64,000 nt of DNA from Mycolicibacterium sphagni (GTDB taxonomy: Bacteria > Actinomycetota > Actinomycetes > Mycobacteriales > Mycobacteriaceae): positions 124,001 through 188,000 of the forward strand of contig NZ_VBSB01000010.1 in the NCBI RefSeq assembly GCF_013337765.1, read 5' to 3'. Below the pieces are notes generated by a model. That model had not been told where the DNA came from. It saw nothing but the letters and a program-made list of their open reading frames with translations, and did no database searches. This document shows positions 7,916-18,683 of this stretch, piece after piece. The first letter of the stretch is position 1, and the number at the start of each line of letters is the position of its first letter. Made by a program: the position numbers and the translations under genes.

Positions 7916-9081
7916 ACCCGGTGCAGCACGGCCGAGACCTGCCGCACCCGATCGCGGGCGGTGGTGACGTCAGACCCGGTGGCCAGGGCAACCCCGAGCC
8001 GCGACCGTGCCGAACCGTCGTGACGGCCCAACAACCGCACGTCGCTCTCCGGCACGACCAGCGCCTCGGCCAGCAGCACAGGGTCGATCTCCGGGGTGTT
8101 CGCGCTCTCGTCGGCGCCCCCGTAGGTAACCTCCGCGGCGCCCGGCGAAATCATGATGGTGTCCACCGGCAGGCCCAGAACGGCCCGGGCATGCAGCTCG
8201 AACTCCGACAACCGCTGGGTGCGCAGCGTGACCAGCCCGCTGTCGTACGGCCGCACGCTGACATCAGAGAAATACACCTCGTCGCCGCGAACCAGCAGCT
8301 CCACCCCGAACACCCCGCGGCCGCCCAGCGCTCGCACGATCCGCGCGGCCACCGACTTCGCCGCGCCCAGCGCCGCCACGGTCATCTGCTGCGGCTGCCA
8401 GGACTCCAGGACGCCACCGTCGAGCTGGCGGTGCCCGATCGGCTCACAGAAGTGCAGTGCCGGACCTGCGGGCCCGTCGGTGCGCACGGTCAGCAGGGTG
8501 ACCGCGTAGTCGATCTCGACGACGGTCTCGGCCAGCACTCGGTTGTGCGGCACCAGGCCGCCGGCGGCGACAGCACGCTGCCAGGCCGGTTCGACATCCT
8601 CGGGCCGCAGCAGCACCGACTGCCCCTGACCGGGTACCCCGATCACCGGCTTGACCACCAGCGGGAACCCTGCGTGCTCGGCGACCGCCGTCAGTTCCTC
8701 GACGGACCCGGCGAACCAGAACGGCGCGGTCGGCAGGCCCAGTTCGTCGGCCGCCAGCCTGCGCATCCCCTCCCGATCCAGGCTCAGCTGGGTCGCATAG
8801 ACACCCGGCACGACCTGGGTGCTTCCGCCGTCCGCGGCGGCCCGCAGCGCGTCGATGGCCACCGCGTTGGTGTCGACCACGACATAGGCCGGCTCGACGC
8901 GGGCGATGGCGGCGGTCAGTTCGTCGGGGTCGGTGATCTTGACGACGAGCGCCTCGTCGGCGACGTCGTGGGCCGGCGCGTCGGCATAGCGATCGACGGC
9001 GACCACCTCGGCTCCGAGCCGCTGGAAAGCCAGCACCAGCTCTCGGCTCAGCTCACCAGACCCGACCAGCATCACACGCAT
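7903..9081 (-). CDS. purT: Formate-dependent phosphoribosylglycinamide formyltransferase
   Basis: PurT uses formate and ATP to convert GAR to formyl-GAR in de novo purine synthesis, an alternative to folate-dependent PurN. The 392-residue chain has an N-terminal pre-ATP-grasp Rossmann-like domain (MLVGSGELSRELVLAFQRLGAEVVAVD). An ATP-grasp core follows, with FPLVVKPVIGVPGQGQSV, the DYAVTLLTVRTD strand and VELLVRGDEVYFSDVSVRPYDSGLVTL, as in E. coli PurT. The ATG at 9081 is preferred over a TTG three codons upstream. It is followed by the membrane protein and then, after 44 bp, rhodanese-metZ. Corresponds to Rv0389. Confidence 0.94.
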   Translation of the reverse strand: MRVMLVGSGELSRELVLAFQRLGAEVVAVDRYADAPAHDVADEALVVKITDPDELTAAIARVEPAYVVVDTNAVAIDALRAAADGGSTQVVPGVYATQLSLDREGMRRLAADELGLPTAPFWFAGSVEELTAVAEHAGFPLVVKPVIGVPGQGQSVLLRPEDVEPAWQRAVAAGGLVPHNRVLAETVVEIDYAVTLLTVRTDGPAGPALHFCEPIGHRQLDGGVLESWQPQQMTVAALGAAKSVAARIVRALGGRGVFGVELLVRGDEVYFSDVSVRPYDSGLVTLRTQRLSEFELHARAVLGLPVDTIMISPGAAEVTYGGADESANTPEIDPVLLAEALVVPESDVRLLGRHDGSARSRLGVALATGSDVTTARDRVRQVSAVLHRVWQP

Positions 9082-9102
9082 GATGCCCAAGGATAGGTGG
9101 GC

Positions 9103-10221
9103 TCATCCCCGCGCAGGCCAGTGCCAGGACGGCTCGTCGAGCAGACCCTGCCCGACGATGGCGGTCTGGCCCAATTCCTTGGTGAGTTCGATGGCGTTGA
9201 CGTCGCGCTGCCGGCGGCGCAACGCCGTCACCAAGGCGTCGGCGTGCGTGACGACGATGACCTGGGATCGCTCCGAGGATCGGGAGATCAGCGCGGCCAG
9301 CGCGGGCAGCAGCTCGGGGTGCAGGCTGGCCTCCGGCTCGTTGAGCACGGTCAGCTCGGCGGGCCGCGGGGTGAGCAACGCGGCAACCCAGAGCAGATAG
9401 CGCAGCGTGCCGTCGGAGAGTTCGGCCGCGGTCAACGCACGCAGCATCCCGGGCTGACGCAGGGTGACCTCGAAGCGGACGTCAGTGCTGTCGATCTCCA
9501 CCCGGCTACCGGGGAAGGCGTCGTCGACCGCCTCGGCCATCGCCTCGGCGTCACCGATTTCGACAATGGTCTGCAATGCGGCCGCGAGGTCAGCCCCGTT
9601 ATGGCTCAAAACCGTTGTGCGGGTCCCGATCTGGGGTTGGCGGGCGGGGGCTGCGCCGTCGGTGCGGACGTGGTCGTAGAACCGCCAGGACCGCACCCGC
9701 TCGCGCAGGGCCAACAGTTCCGGGGCGGCCTGCGGGTCGCCGAGTTCGCTGAGCATGCTGTCGAACGGGCGCAGTGCGGCGGGGGTGGTTCGCCAGCCGC
9801 CGTCGATGTCGCGGATCCGGACCGCAGGACCCAGACGCTCGGCGAGCAGAGCCGAGGGCCGCAACACCGGGCCGGCCCACACCGCCTCGGCCTTGATCTC
9901 GGGGTCCAGGTTGAACGCCGTTCTGCCGGGGACGGGCATGCCGAAGTCGACGGCGTAGCCGAAGTCCGAGCCGGCGAAGCCGAGCTTGAGGCTCACCGGC
10001 CCCTTATCGCCCTGCCCGGCCCACATCGTCGAGCTCAGCCCGCCCTCGCGGGCCAATGCGTTGACCGAGCCGTTGCGCGCCGAGTCGGCCAGCAGCCGCA
10101 GCGCCCAGTACAGGCTGGACTTGCCGGAGCCGTTGGGGCCGGTGACGACATTGCAGCCGCGCAGCGGCAGGACCAGCCGACGCAGCGAGCGGTAGTTCTC
10201 CACGGCCACGGTGTCGAGCAC
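9103..10221 (-). CDS. RecF/OLD-like AAA ATPase
   Basis: A 372-residue SMC-like ATPase. Walker A is GPNGSGKSS at residues 28-36, after the typical start VAVENYRSLRRLVLPL. The C-terminal half contains the ABC-type signature region (LSDGTLRYLLWVAALL), Walker B with NEPEASLHPEL, and the H-loop VIVVTHADALV. The order and spacing match the AAA_21/OLD ATPase group that binds DNA ends or nucleic-acid substrates. No TOPRIM domain is present, so nuclease activity is not implied. The GTG start has no close alternative. The stop lies 21 bp before purT on the same strand. Possible DNA-repair or defence-related ATPase, not further assignable. Confidence 0.85.
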   Translation of the reverse strand: MLDTVAVENYRSLRRLVLPLRGCNVVTGPNGSGKSSLYWALRLLADSARNGSVNALAREGGLSSTMWAGQGDKGPVSLKLGFAGSDFGYAVDFGMPVPGRTAFNLDPEIKAEAVWAGPVLRPSALLAERLGPAVRIRDIDGGWRTTPAALRPFDSMLSELGDPQAAPELLALRERVRSWRFYDHVRTDGAAPARQPQIGTRTTVLSHNGADLAAALQTIVEIGDAEAMAEAVDDAFPGSRVEIDSTDVRFEVTLRQPGMLRALTAAELSDGTLRYLLWVAALLTPRPAELTVLNEPEASLHPELLPALAALISRSSERSQVIVVTHADALVTALRRRQRDVNAIELTKELGQTAIVGQGLLDEPSWHWPARG

Positions 10222-10263
10222 GCCCCCACCTAACCAGGAGGCGCCGACAATCTCACCGTGACG

Positions 10264-11988
10264 TCAGACGGCGATCGCCTCGAGACTGGGCACCGCAGTG
10301 GCGGGCGGCGCGGGCGGCAAGGGCTGGACGCCGGGCACCGTCGTGTACGGCCACAGGTCCGGCGGGACGATCTGGTTACCCGTCACACCCGTCAGCCGGG
10401 CGATGATCTGCGCCGGGATGTTCACCGCCTGGTAGAGCAGGGCACCGATGAACTGGATCGGTAGCTTGAGCGGGCCCGTCATGTCGGCGGTGAGGCCGTT
10501 GAACAGCGAGTACACGAAATACGGCACGAATCCGGCGATGGTCCGGAGGTCCAGTGCGATGTTGGTGGCGACGTCGGGATAGCCGTACATTGCGATCGCG
10601 TCGGTCAGCGCCTGCTTGAGAGCTTCCTCGCCGGGCAGCACGGGCTTGTAATCGTTTGCGGCACGGTCCATCAGGGGCTTGCCCGCTGAGTAGGGCTCCG
10701 GTGTCAGGCCAAACAGTTTCGCCACGGTCGGCGTGATGTCGATGTTGCTGTAGGTGTTGTTGATCGCGCCCGGCTCGAAACCGGTCCCGTTGGCGATCAC
10801 GAAGGTGGTTGTCTCCCAAGGAGTCTGGAAGCCATGCGCCCGCATGTCGGAGCCGAGCCTGATCGTCGGCCACGGAACCTGACCGTGATCGGTGGTCACC
10901 AGCACGGTCCACTCTTCGCCTGCGTGTGCGGTGTTCCAGGTGTTGACCGCGGCCATGATGTCGCCGACATTCTGATCGACGTTGGTCAGCGCTTCGGCGT
11001 ACTGAGGCGATCCGGCGTCGTACTGATGCCCGGTGTTGTCGACGCCGACGAAGTACGTGAAGTTGAAGCTGGAGACCCCGGCGGTGGTGCCGTTGATCGC
11101 GTCGACGGACGCCTGGCCGACAAGGTCGTCGGTGTCCAGCCAGCTGTTGTTGTACTTCGGGAAGAACTTGATGGTGTCGGCCGGGATCGAACCCGCACCG
11201 GCGATCTGGGCGATGTTCTCCCAGTCCGCAATCGCGATGGTCTGGATCGACGGGTCGGAGGTTTCGAGCTGGTTGAAGATCGTCGGCCATTTGTCGTAGG
11301 TCCACGGGGTGAAGACGTTGTTGAACAGACCCGTCTTCTCACTCCACACGCCGGTCAAGATGCCAGTCCAGGAGGGGTTGGAGATGGTCGTGTGCCCGAC
11401 CATCGTCGCCGCGGCGGTGGTGCCGGTATTCATCAGGCCGATCAGGTTTACGTTGGCGGGGTTGGCGAGGATCGCACTGAGGTTCGTCCCGTCGATTCCG
11501 ATCACCAGCACGTGGGTCGGTGTACTGGCGTCCAGGGTGCTGACCGAACCGCCGGTGCCCGCTGCGGCCGACGCGGTCGCGGTCATCACCAAGCCGCGGC
11601 GACTGTGGCCGATCCCCGGTGACACCGTTGTCGAGCCCGTTCCGGACGAGGAGGGCGGCGCGATCCCCAGGGTCGACAGCGCTGCCGCGAGCGCTTCGGC
11701 CGCGGGAGTCGCGGTGCGTCCGGCGGCGGCGGTCTTGCGGGTGGCGGCCGCCGCGGCGGACGACTTGGCGGGCTGGCTGACCGCGCCGGGAATGCGCCGA
11801 GCGTCAGTCTGGGAATGGGTGCGTGCCCGCGGCCCCACGCTGGACGAGCTGGCCTTGGCCGCACCTGCCGACGGGCCGGCATCGGAGCCGCCCGTGTCGG
11901 CGTAGGCGACTGCCGTCGCGACGGACGTCCCCAGGCCGAAGAGGCCCGCCGCGGCGACACCCACGCATAGTTGTTTGGCACGACTCAT
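10264..11988 (-). CDS. Exported alkaline phosphatase/phosphodiesterase superfamily protein
   Basis: A 574-residue exported protein. The start is set at the ATG of MSRAKQLCVGVAAAGLFGLG, a clear Sec signal peptide with likely cleavage after AVAYA. A low-complexity Ala/Ser/Pro-rich linker (about 35-150) precedes the enzyme. The core looks like type I phosphodiesterase/nucleotide pyrophosphatase: LVIGIDGTN (metal Asp), HTTISNPSWTGILTG (nucleophile region), GVDNTGHQYD (Asp and His metal ligands) and VTTDHGQVPW. It would cleave phosphodiester or phosphomonoester bonds outside the membrane. The C-terminal 80 residues are hydrophobic and proline-rich. The Ala-rich head after the signal is common in mycobacterial surface proteins. 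Confidence 0.85.
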   Translation of the reverse strand: MSRAKQLCVGVAAAGLFGLGTSVATAVAYADTGGSDAGPSAGAAKASSSSVGPRARTHSQTDARRIPGAVSQPAKSSAAAAATRKTAAAGRTATPAAEALAAALSTLGIAPPSSSGTGSTTVSPGIGHSRRGLVMTATASAAAGTGGSVSTLDASTPTHVLVIGIDGTNLSAILANPANVNLIGLMNTGTTAAATMVGHTTISNPSWTGILTGVWSEKTGLFNNVFTPWTYDKWPTIFNQLETSDPSIQTIAIADWENIAQIAGAGSIPADTIKFFPKYNNSWLDTDDLVGQASVDAINGTTAGVSSFNFTYFVGVDNTGHQYDAGSPQYAEALTNVDQNVGDIMAAVNTWNTAHAGEEWTVLVTTDHGQVPWPTIRLGSDMRAHGFQTPWETTTFVIANGTGFEPGAINNTYSNIDITPTVAKLFGLTPEPYSAGKPLMDRAANDYKPVLPGEEALKQALTDAIAMYGYPDVATNIALDLRTIAGFVPYFVYSLFNGLTADMTGPLKLPIQFIGALLYQAVNIPAQIIARLTGVTGNQIVPPDLWPYTTVPGVQPLPPAPPATAVPSLEAIAV

Positions 11989-12123
11989 TGCCCACTCCCG
12001 ACCTCGTCCGAAACGACCGACAGCGACAGGTGTGGGCAACCACCTGGACCCCCAAGACCCGTTCGCCTGCAATATCTTTACTCACGGTGGGCGAAGTCCG
12101 CAGCCAACTCGCAAACCTGGAAG

Positions 12124-12597
12124 TCAGGAACCCAGATCGGCGCGGAAGGCGGTCATCGCGGTCAGCACGGCGGTGAACACCCGGTGCGCGGCAGCCAGAT
12201 CGGAGTCCGGGAGCTCGGCCAGCACCCGGTGGGTGTGGGTGCCCAGTGGGGTGAAGAACGCCCGGCCCACTTCGATGCCGTGATCGGCATAACGCAGGAT
12301 CACCTTGCGGCGGTCGGCCGGGTCGGAGTGGCGGCGCAGGTGCCCCGATTCGATCATCCGCTCGACGAGATAGGTGATCGCCGCACCGGACAGGCCCATC
12401 CTGGTGCGCAGTTCCCCAGCGGTCAGCGGAGTACCGGCGTTCTCGGCGACCATGATGTGCACCAGCGCCCGGAAATCGTTGGCCGACAGCCCGTGGATGC
12501 CGGCGAATGCCCGGCCGATCTGATCGGATTCGGCCGACAGCGCCTGAACGTCGGCGACCACGGCCGACTCCAGCTCGGCGCGGCCGGCGTCATCCAT
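12124..12597 (-). CDS. MarR-family transcriptional regulator
   Basis: A 157-residue winged-helix repressor. The DNA-binding helices and wing run from about 48 to 110: LTAGELRTRMGLSGAAITYLVERMIESGHLRRHSDPADRRKVILR, with the DPADRRK wing signature of MarR proteins. The N- and C-terminal helices give the dimer. It is divergent from the MMPL transporter gene with 48 bp between starts. A palindrome in that gap is a likely operator for both. MarR proteins usually sense small lipophilic ligands and derepress an efflux gene, so control of the adjacent exporter is the natural inference. Confidence 0.92.
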   Translation of the reverse strand: MDDAGRAELESAVVADVQALSAESDQIGRAFAGIHGLSANDFRALVHIMVAENAGTPLTAGELRTRMGLSGAAITYLVERMIESGHLRRHSDPADRRKVILRYADHGIEVGRAFFTPLGTHTHRVLAELPDSDLAAAHRVFTAVLTAMTAFRADLGS

Positions 12598-12615
12598 CTC
12601 CCCAGGATATCTGTT

Positions 12616-12629
12616 CAGTTGATGAACTG
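12616..12629. promoter_or_regulatory. Candidate MarR operator
   Basis: CAGTTGATGAACTG has perfect 5-bp arms (CAGTT/AACTG) around GATG. A second, overlapping pairing is GTTCA/TGAAC at 12613-12627. It is nearly centred in the 48-bp gap between marR (minus) and the MMPL gene (plus), where autoregulation would be expected. The assignment to this MarR is inference. Confidence 0.5.
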
Positions 12630-12645
12630 TTAAGAAAATGAAGCT

Positions 12646-14757
12646 ATGTTGGAGGTCATGCATCGAGGACCCGATGGCAAGCGGCCGCTGTGGGATCGCA
12701 TCGGCGAACTCGTCAGCAACCGGCATTCCTGGCTGCTGGCCCTGATCGTCGCGGTGATCGGCGGCGGGCTGATGGGGGCGATCGGGCAGAGCTCCTCGGC
12801 CGAGCAGTCGCCGGTGTCGCTGCCGCCCAGCACCGAGTCGGCCAAGGTCGCGGCACTCCTCAAGGAATTTCCAGGCGGCGAGTCGGCGCCGGTGATCCTC
12901 GTCGTCACCCGCACCGACGGCGCGCCGTTGACGCCTGCCGACCTGACCGCGGCCGAAGGGGCGCGCGGGCGCATGGTCGCCGAGAGCGGCATCGGTGGCC
13001 CGCCGATCCCGGTCACCGCCTCGGACGACGGCAAGGCCGCGCTCGCCCCGGTCCCGGTCGCCACCAACTTGTCCGGCTTCGCGCTGAGCGACGAAGTCAA
13101 GGCGCTGCGGCAGGCCGCCAAGGCCGGGCTGCCCGCCGACCTCGCGGTCAACGTCACCGGTGGGCCGGCGTTCGGCGCCGATATCGCAAATGCCTTCGCC
13201 GGGGCCAACATCACCCTGCTGGCCGTCACCGGCGCGGTGGTCGCCCTGCTGCTGATCGTCACCTACCGCTCCCCGGTGCTGTGGCTGGTGCCACTGCTGG
13301 TGATCGCGTTCGCCGACCGGGTGGCCGCGGTGCTGGGTTCGGCCATCGCCGAGGCCAGCGGCCTGGCCGCCGACGGTTCGACGTCCGGCATCACCAGCGT
13401 GCTCGTGTTCGGTGCGGGCACCAACTATGCGCTGCTGCTGATTTCGCGCTACCGGGAGGAGCTGCGCCACACGCCCCAGCACCGCCAGGCACTGCGCACC
13501 GCGGTCCGGCACGCAGGCCCGGCAATCGTCGCCAGCAATGCCACCGTGGTGCTTGCCCTGCTGACGTTGCTGTTCGCGTCGTCGCCCAGTACCCGCAGCC
13601 TCGGGGTGCAAGCCGCGTCGGGGCTGCTGGTCGCCGCGGTTTTCGTCCTGCTGATGCTGCCGCCCCTGTTGGCCTTGTTCGGTCCGAAGTTGTTCTGGCC
13701 CTTCATTCCTCGTGCCGGAACTGAGGAGGTCACCGACACCGGCGCCTGGCATCGGGTCGCGGACTGGGTGTCCCGTCATGCCGGCCGGGTCACCGTCGCG
13801 GCCACCGCGGTGCTGGCCGTGCTGGCCACCGGCCTGCTGGCAACCCCGGTGGGGCTCAACCAGATCGACCAGTTCCGGGTCAGTGCGGACTCGGTGGCCG
13901 GCTACCGCACGCTGTCCGCGCATTTCCCGAGCGGGCTCACCGACCCGACCCGGGTGATCGCCAGCACCGACAAGAGCTCAGCGGTCAACCAGGCGATCCT
14001 GGCCACCCCGGGCGTCGTCTCGGCCGACCCGACGGGCCAGTCCGAGAACGGGCTGACCCAGTGGCAGGTCGTCGTCAATGCTGAACCGGCGTCGGCAGCA
14101 GCCTTCGATACCATTGCCGCCCTTCGTGATTCGGTGCATCAGGCCGACCCCGGTGGGCTGGTGGGCGGCTCGGACGCCCAGGCGCTGGACGCCAAGAATG
14201 CCGCCGTCCGTGACCGCTGGGTGGTGATCCCCGCGATCCTGATCGTCGTGCTCGCCGTGCTGTACATCCTCCTTCGAGCCGCTCTGGCCCCGCTGGTGTT
14301 GGTGGCTGCTACCGTGCTGTCCACGATGGCGGCCCTCGGGCTCGGCGGCTGGGTCGGCGTGCATCTGCTCGGATTTCCGGCGCTGGACAACACCACACCG
14401 CTGTTCGCATTCCTGTTCCTGGTCGCACTCGGCGTGGACTACACGATCTTCCTGGTGACCCGCGCCCGCGAGGAGACGCCGCAGTTCGGCACCCGCGGTG
14501 GGATCGTGCGGGCGGTGTCGGCGACCGGTGCGGTGATCACCAGCGCCGGCATCGTGCTGGCCGCGGTGTTCGCCGTGCTCGGCGTGCTGCCGCTGATCGT
14601 GATGACACAGTTGGGCATCATCGTGGGCCTCGGCATCCTGCTGGACACATTCGTGGTGCGCACGGTCGTGATCCCGGCGTTGTTCACCCTGATCGGGCCG
14701 GCGATCTGGTGGCCGGCGTTCACCCGCGGCGACATCGAGCCGGCCGAGCGCGCGTAA
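12646..14757 (+). CDS. MMPL/RND-family transporter (YdfJ-like)
   Basis: A 703-residue integral membrane transporter with two RND-type repeats. Each has one helix, a large periplasmic loop and a five-helix bundle (about 25-345 and 370-700). The first bundle has FGAGTNYALLLISRYREEL, the second LGVDYTIFLVTRAREE. Only the second keeps the Asp seen in proton-relay helices, while the first has Asn, as is common in YdfJ-type members. Substrates are likely lipids or hydrophobic drugs. Starts at 12646 and 12658 are both possible; GGAGG at 12651-12655 is too close to the latter to decide. Divergent from its probable MarR repressor. Confidence 0.9.
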   Translation: MLEVMHRGPDGKRPLWDRIGELVSNRHSWLLALIVAVIGGGLMGAIGQSSSAEQSPVSLPPSTESAKVAALLKEFPGGESAPVILVVTRTDGAPLTPADLTAAEGARGRMVAESGIGGPPIPVTASDDGKAALAPVPVATNLSGFALSDEVKALRQAAKAGLPADLAVNVTGGPAFGADIANAFAGANITLLAVTGAVVALLLIVTYRSPVLWLVPLLVIAFADRVAAVLGSAIAEASGLAADGSTSGITSVLVFGAGTNYALLLISRYREELRHTPQHRQALRTAVRHAGPAIVASNATVVLALLTLLFASSPSTRSLGVQAASGLLVAAVFVLLMLPPLLALFGPKLFWPFIPRAGTEEVTDTGAWHRVADWVSRHAGRVTVAATAVLAVLATGLLATPVGLNQIDQFRVSADSVAGYRTLSAHFPSGLTDPTRVIASTDKSSAVNQAILATPGVVSADPTGQSENGLTQWQVVVNAEPASAAAFDTIAALRDSVHQADPGGLVGGSDAQALDAKNAAVRDRWVVIPAILIVVLAVLYILLRAALAPLVLVAATVLSTMAALGLGGWVGVHLLGFPALDNTTPLFAFLFLVALGVDYTIFLVTRAREETPQFGTRGGIVRAVSATGAVITSAGIVLAAVFAVLGVLPLIVMTQLGIIVGLGILLDTFVVRTVVIPALFTLIGPAIWWPAFTRGDIEPAERA

Positions 14758-14760
14758 CGT
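14755..14760 (+). promoter_or_regulatory. -10 hexamer of the P450 gene inside the MMPL stop
   Basis: TAACGT begins with the TAA stop codon of the MMPL gene and lies 6 nt before the ATG at 14767. This is the TANNNT/leaderless spacing. The P450 may therefore be transcribed separately in addition to any read-through from the transporter. Confidence 0.35.
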
Positions 14761-14766
14761 CGTGGC

Positions 14767-15972
14767 ATGACGAATGCAGCCGCGCTGCCACCACTACATA
14801 TGCGGCGCAACGGGTTCGATCCGACACCCGAACTGCGCGAGATCCGCGAGGGCAGCGGTGTGGTCACCGCCGTCAACGCGTTCGGCATGCAGGTGTACCT
14901 GATCACCCGCTACGACCACATCAAGGCGGTGCTCGCCGACCACCAGCACTTCTCCAACACCAGGCCACCCGGATTCGTGGTGCCCGGTGCGCCGCAGCTG
15001 GCCGACGACGAGCAGGCCGCCGCGCGGGCGGGCAACCTGCTGGCACTCGACCCGCCCCAGCACAGCAGGCTGCGCCGGATGCTCACCGGCGAGTTCACTG
15101 TGCGCAGGATGAAGGCGCTCGAGCCGCGGATCGTGGAGATCGTCACCTCCCGCCTCGACGCGATCGAACAGGCGGGCGCACCAGCAGATCTCGTGGCCGA
15201 CTTCGCCCTGCCGATCCCCTCGCTAGTGATCTGCGAGCTGCTCGGCGTGCCCTACGCTGACCGCGACGATTTCCAGCGCCGTAGCGCCCGCCAGCTCGAC
15301 CTGTCCATCCCGATCCCCGAACGCCTCGACTTGGTGCGGGCCGGCCGCGAGTACATGGGCTCGCTGGTGGCCTCGGCCCGCCGCGCGCCACAGGAAGACA
15401 TGCTCGGCATGCTGGTGCGCGAGCATGGCGACGAGCTCAGCGACGACGAGCTGATCGGAATCTCCGCACTGCTGCTGCTCGCCGGCCACGAGACGACGTC
15501 GAACATGCTGGGGCTGGGCACGCTGGCACTGCTGCGGCACCCCGAGCAGCTCGCCGCCGTCCGCGACGACCCGGATGCCGTCGCCCCTGCCGTCGAGGAA
15601 CTGCTGCGCTGGCTGTCGATCGTGCACAGCAGCATCCCCCGGATCGCCACCGCCGACGTCGAGGTCGCCGGGGTCGACATCCCGGCAGGAAGCCTGGTCT
15701 TGGCGGCGCTGGCGTCAGGCAATCGGGATGCGGCGCTCGTCGTCGACCCCGACGTCTTGGACATCAAGCGAGATCTGTTGAGCCACTTGGCCTTCGGCCA
15801 CGGGGTGCATCACTGCCTCGGCGCGCCGCTGGCCCGCATGGAGATGCGGATCGCGTTTCCCACACTGCTGCGCCGCTTTCCTCGCCTGGCGTGCGCCGAG
15901 CCGTTCGAGGACATCGAGTTCAAACCGTTCCATTTCATCTACGGCCTGCGCGCACTGCCGGTGACCTGGTGA
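14767..15972 (+). CDS. Cytochrome P450
   Basis: A 401-residue soluble bacterial P450. The I-helix oxygen-activation motif is AGHETTSN, the K-helix ExxR is EELLR, and the heme-binding loop FGHGVHHCLG has the thiolate ligand Cys350. The N-terminal region starts at the beta-1 sheet with no membrane anchor. Reactions would be monooxygenation using ferredoxin-supplied electrons; no ferredoxin gene is adjacent. The CYP family cannot be set by eye. It follows the MMPL gene by 9 bp, so the two may be partly co-expressed, and it converges on a membrane protein gene with a 3-bp gap. Confidence 0.93.
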   Translation: MTNAAALPPLHMRRNGFDPTPELREIREGSGVVTAVNAFGMQVYLITRYDHIKAVLADHQHFSNTRPPGFVVPGAPQLADDEQAAARAGNLLALDPPQHSRLRRMLTGEFTVRRMKALEPRIVEIVTSRLDAIEQAGAPADLVADFALPIPSLVICELLGVPYADRDDFQRRSARQLDLSIPIPERLDLVRAGREYMGSLVASARRAPQEDMLGMLVREHGDELSDDELIGISALLLLAGHETTSNMLGLGTLALLRHPEQLAAVRDDPDAVAPAVEELLRWLSIVHSSIPRIATADVEVAGVDIPAGSLVLAALASGNRDAALVVDPDVLDIKRDLLSHLAFGHGVHHCLGAPLARMEMRIAFPTLLRRFPRLACAEPFEDIEFKPFHFIYGLRALPVTW

Positions 15973-15975
15973 CCT

Positions 15976-16671
15976 TCAGGACCCGAACTCCTCGCGGTGC
16001 CCCTCGAACACACCGGCGCGGGCCAGCAGCAGCAGGCTGACGGCCAGCACCCAGATCGGGAACCCCAGCGTCAACCACATGCTGATATCGCCGGCGATCA
16101 ACAGCGACACCGCGAGCAGATAGCTGGCATACACCAACCAGCGCGGCATCAGTCCCGTGCGCAGCCAGATCGTCGCCAACGACATCATGAAAACCGCGCC
16201 CATCCGCAGGGCATAGGTCTTCGACAGCGCCAGCACGGTCATCTGCCCAAACAGCGCCACCTCCGCGTGACCGGGCTCGGCATGTCCCACCGCACCGTTG
16301 CTGGCCGCCAGCCCCGCCCCGATCGCGCTCGTCACGAACATCATTGCCAGGAACAGCAATCCGCTGCCCAGGAACACCGTCGAGAAGAACCGGTCTTCGA
16401 GCCGGCCCAGGTTGTCGCGCACGACTGCGATGAACCACAGGAAGCTGATCCCCGCGAACGGCATCAGCATCGCGGCGATCTTCATCTTGCCGCTCGCGGC
16501 GTCCAACCACTGCGAGCCGGGTTCCGCGCCCTCCGGCAACGACGAGCGGATCAGGATCAAGCTCGCGCCGAACAACAATGCGAACAGCACGCCGGCCGCC
16601 GCGGCTGCCCGCGGCGTGGTCAGGGTTTTCAGCGTCGACGAGCTTTTGCTGCCAATGTTGGAGTCCGGCAC
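15976..16671 (-). CDS. Multi-pass membrane protein of unknown function
   Basis: A 231-residue integral membrane protein with about six hydrophobic helices: AAAAAGVLFALLFGASLILI, AAMLMPFAGISFLWFIAVV, STVFLGSGLLFLAMMFVTSAI, a segment near 145-165, WLVYASYLLAVSLLIAG, and IWVLAVSLLLLARAGVF. No catalytic motif was recognised. The loops are short apart from an exported GAEPGSQWLDAASGK stretch after helix 1. The start is a GTG with a polar, serine-rich N-terminus. It converges with the P450 gene and is followed on the same strand by the hotdog/purA pair upstream. Function unknown. Confidence 0.82.
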   Translation of the reverse strand: MPDSNIGSKSSSTLKTLTTPRAAAAAGVLFALLFGASLILIRSSLPEGAEPGSQWLDAASGKMKIAAMLMPFAGISFLWFIAVVRDNLGRLEDRFFSTVFLGSGLLFLAMMFVTSAIGAGLAASNGAVGHAEPGHAEVALFGQMTVLALSKTYALRMGAVFMMSLATIWLRTGLMPRWLVYASYLLAVSLLIAGDISMWLTLGFPIWVLAVSLLLLARAGVFEGHREEFGS

Positions 16672-16689
16672 CTCGTCATCGTGACAGAC

Positions 16690-18650
<1,961 letters not shown>

Positions 18651-18683
18651 CTACCCTATCGGAGCACAGCACCAGGAGTGTCG

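Noticed and set aside
12124..13923. A 599-codon minus-strand open frame covering the MarR gene and much of the MMPL gene
   Set aside because: The part upstream of the MarR ATG is antisense to a clear transporter and has Gln/Arg/His-rich composition typical of a high-GC shadow frame.
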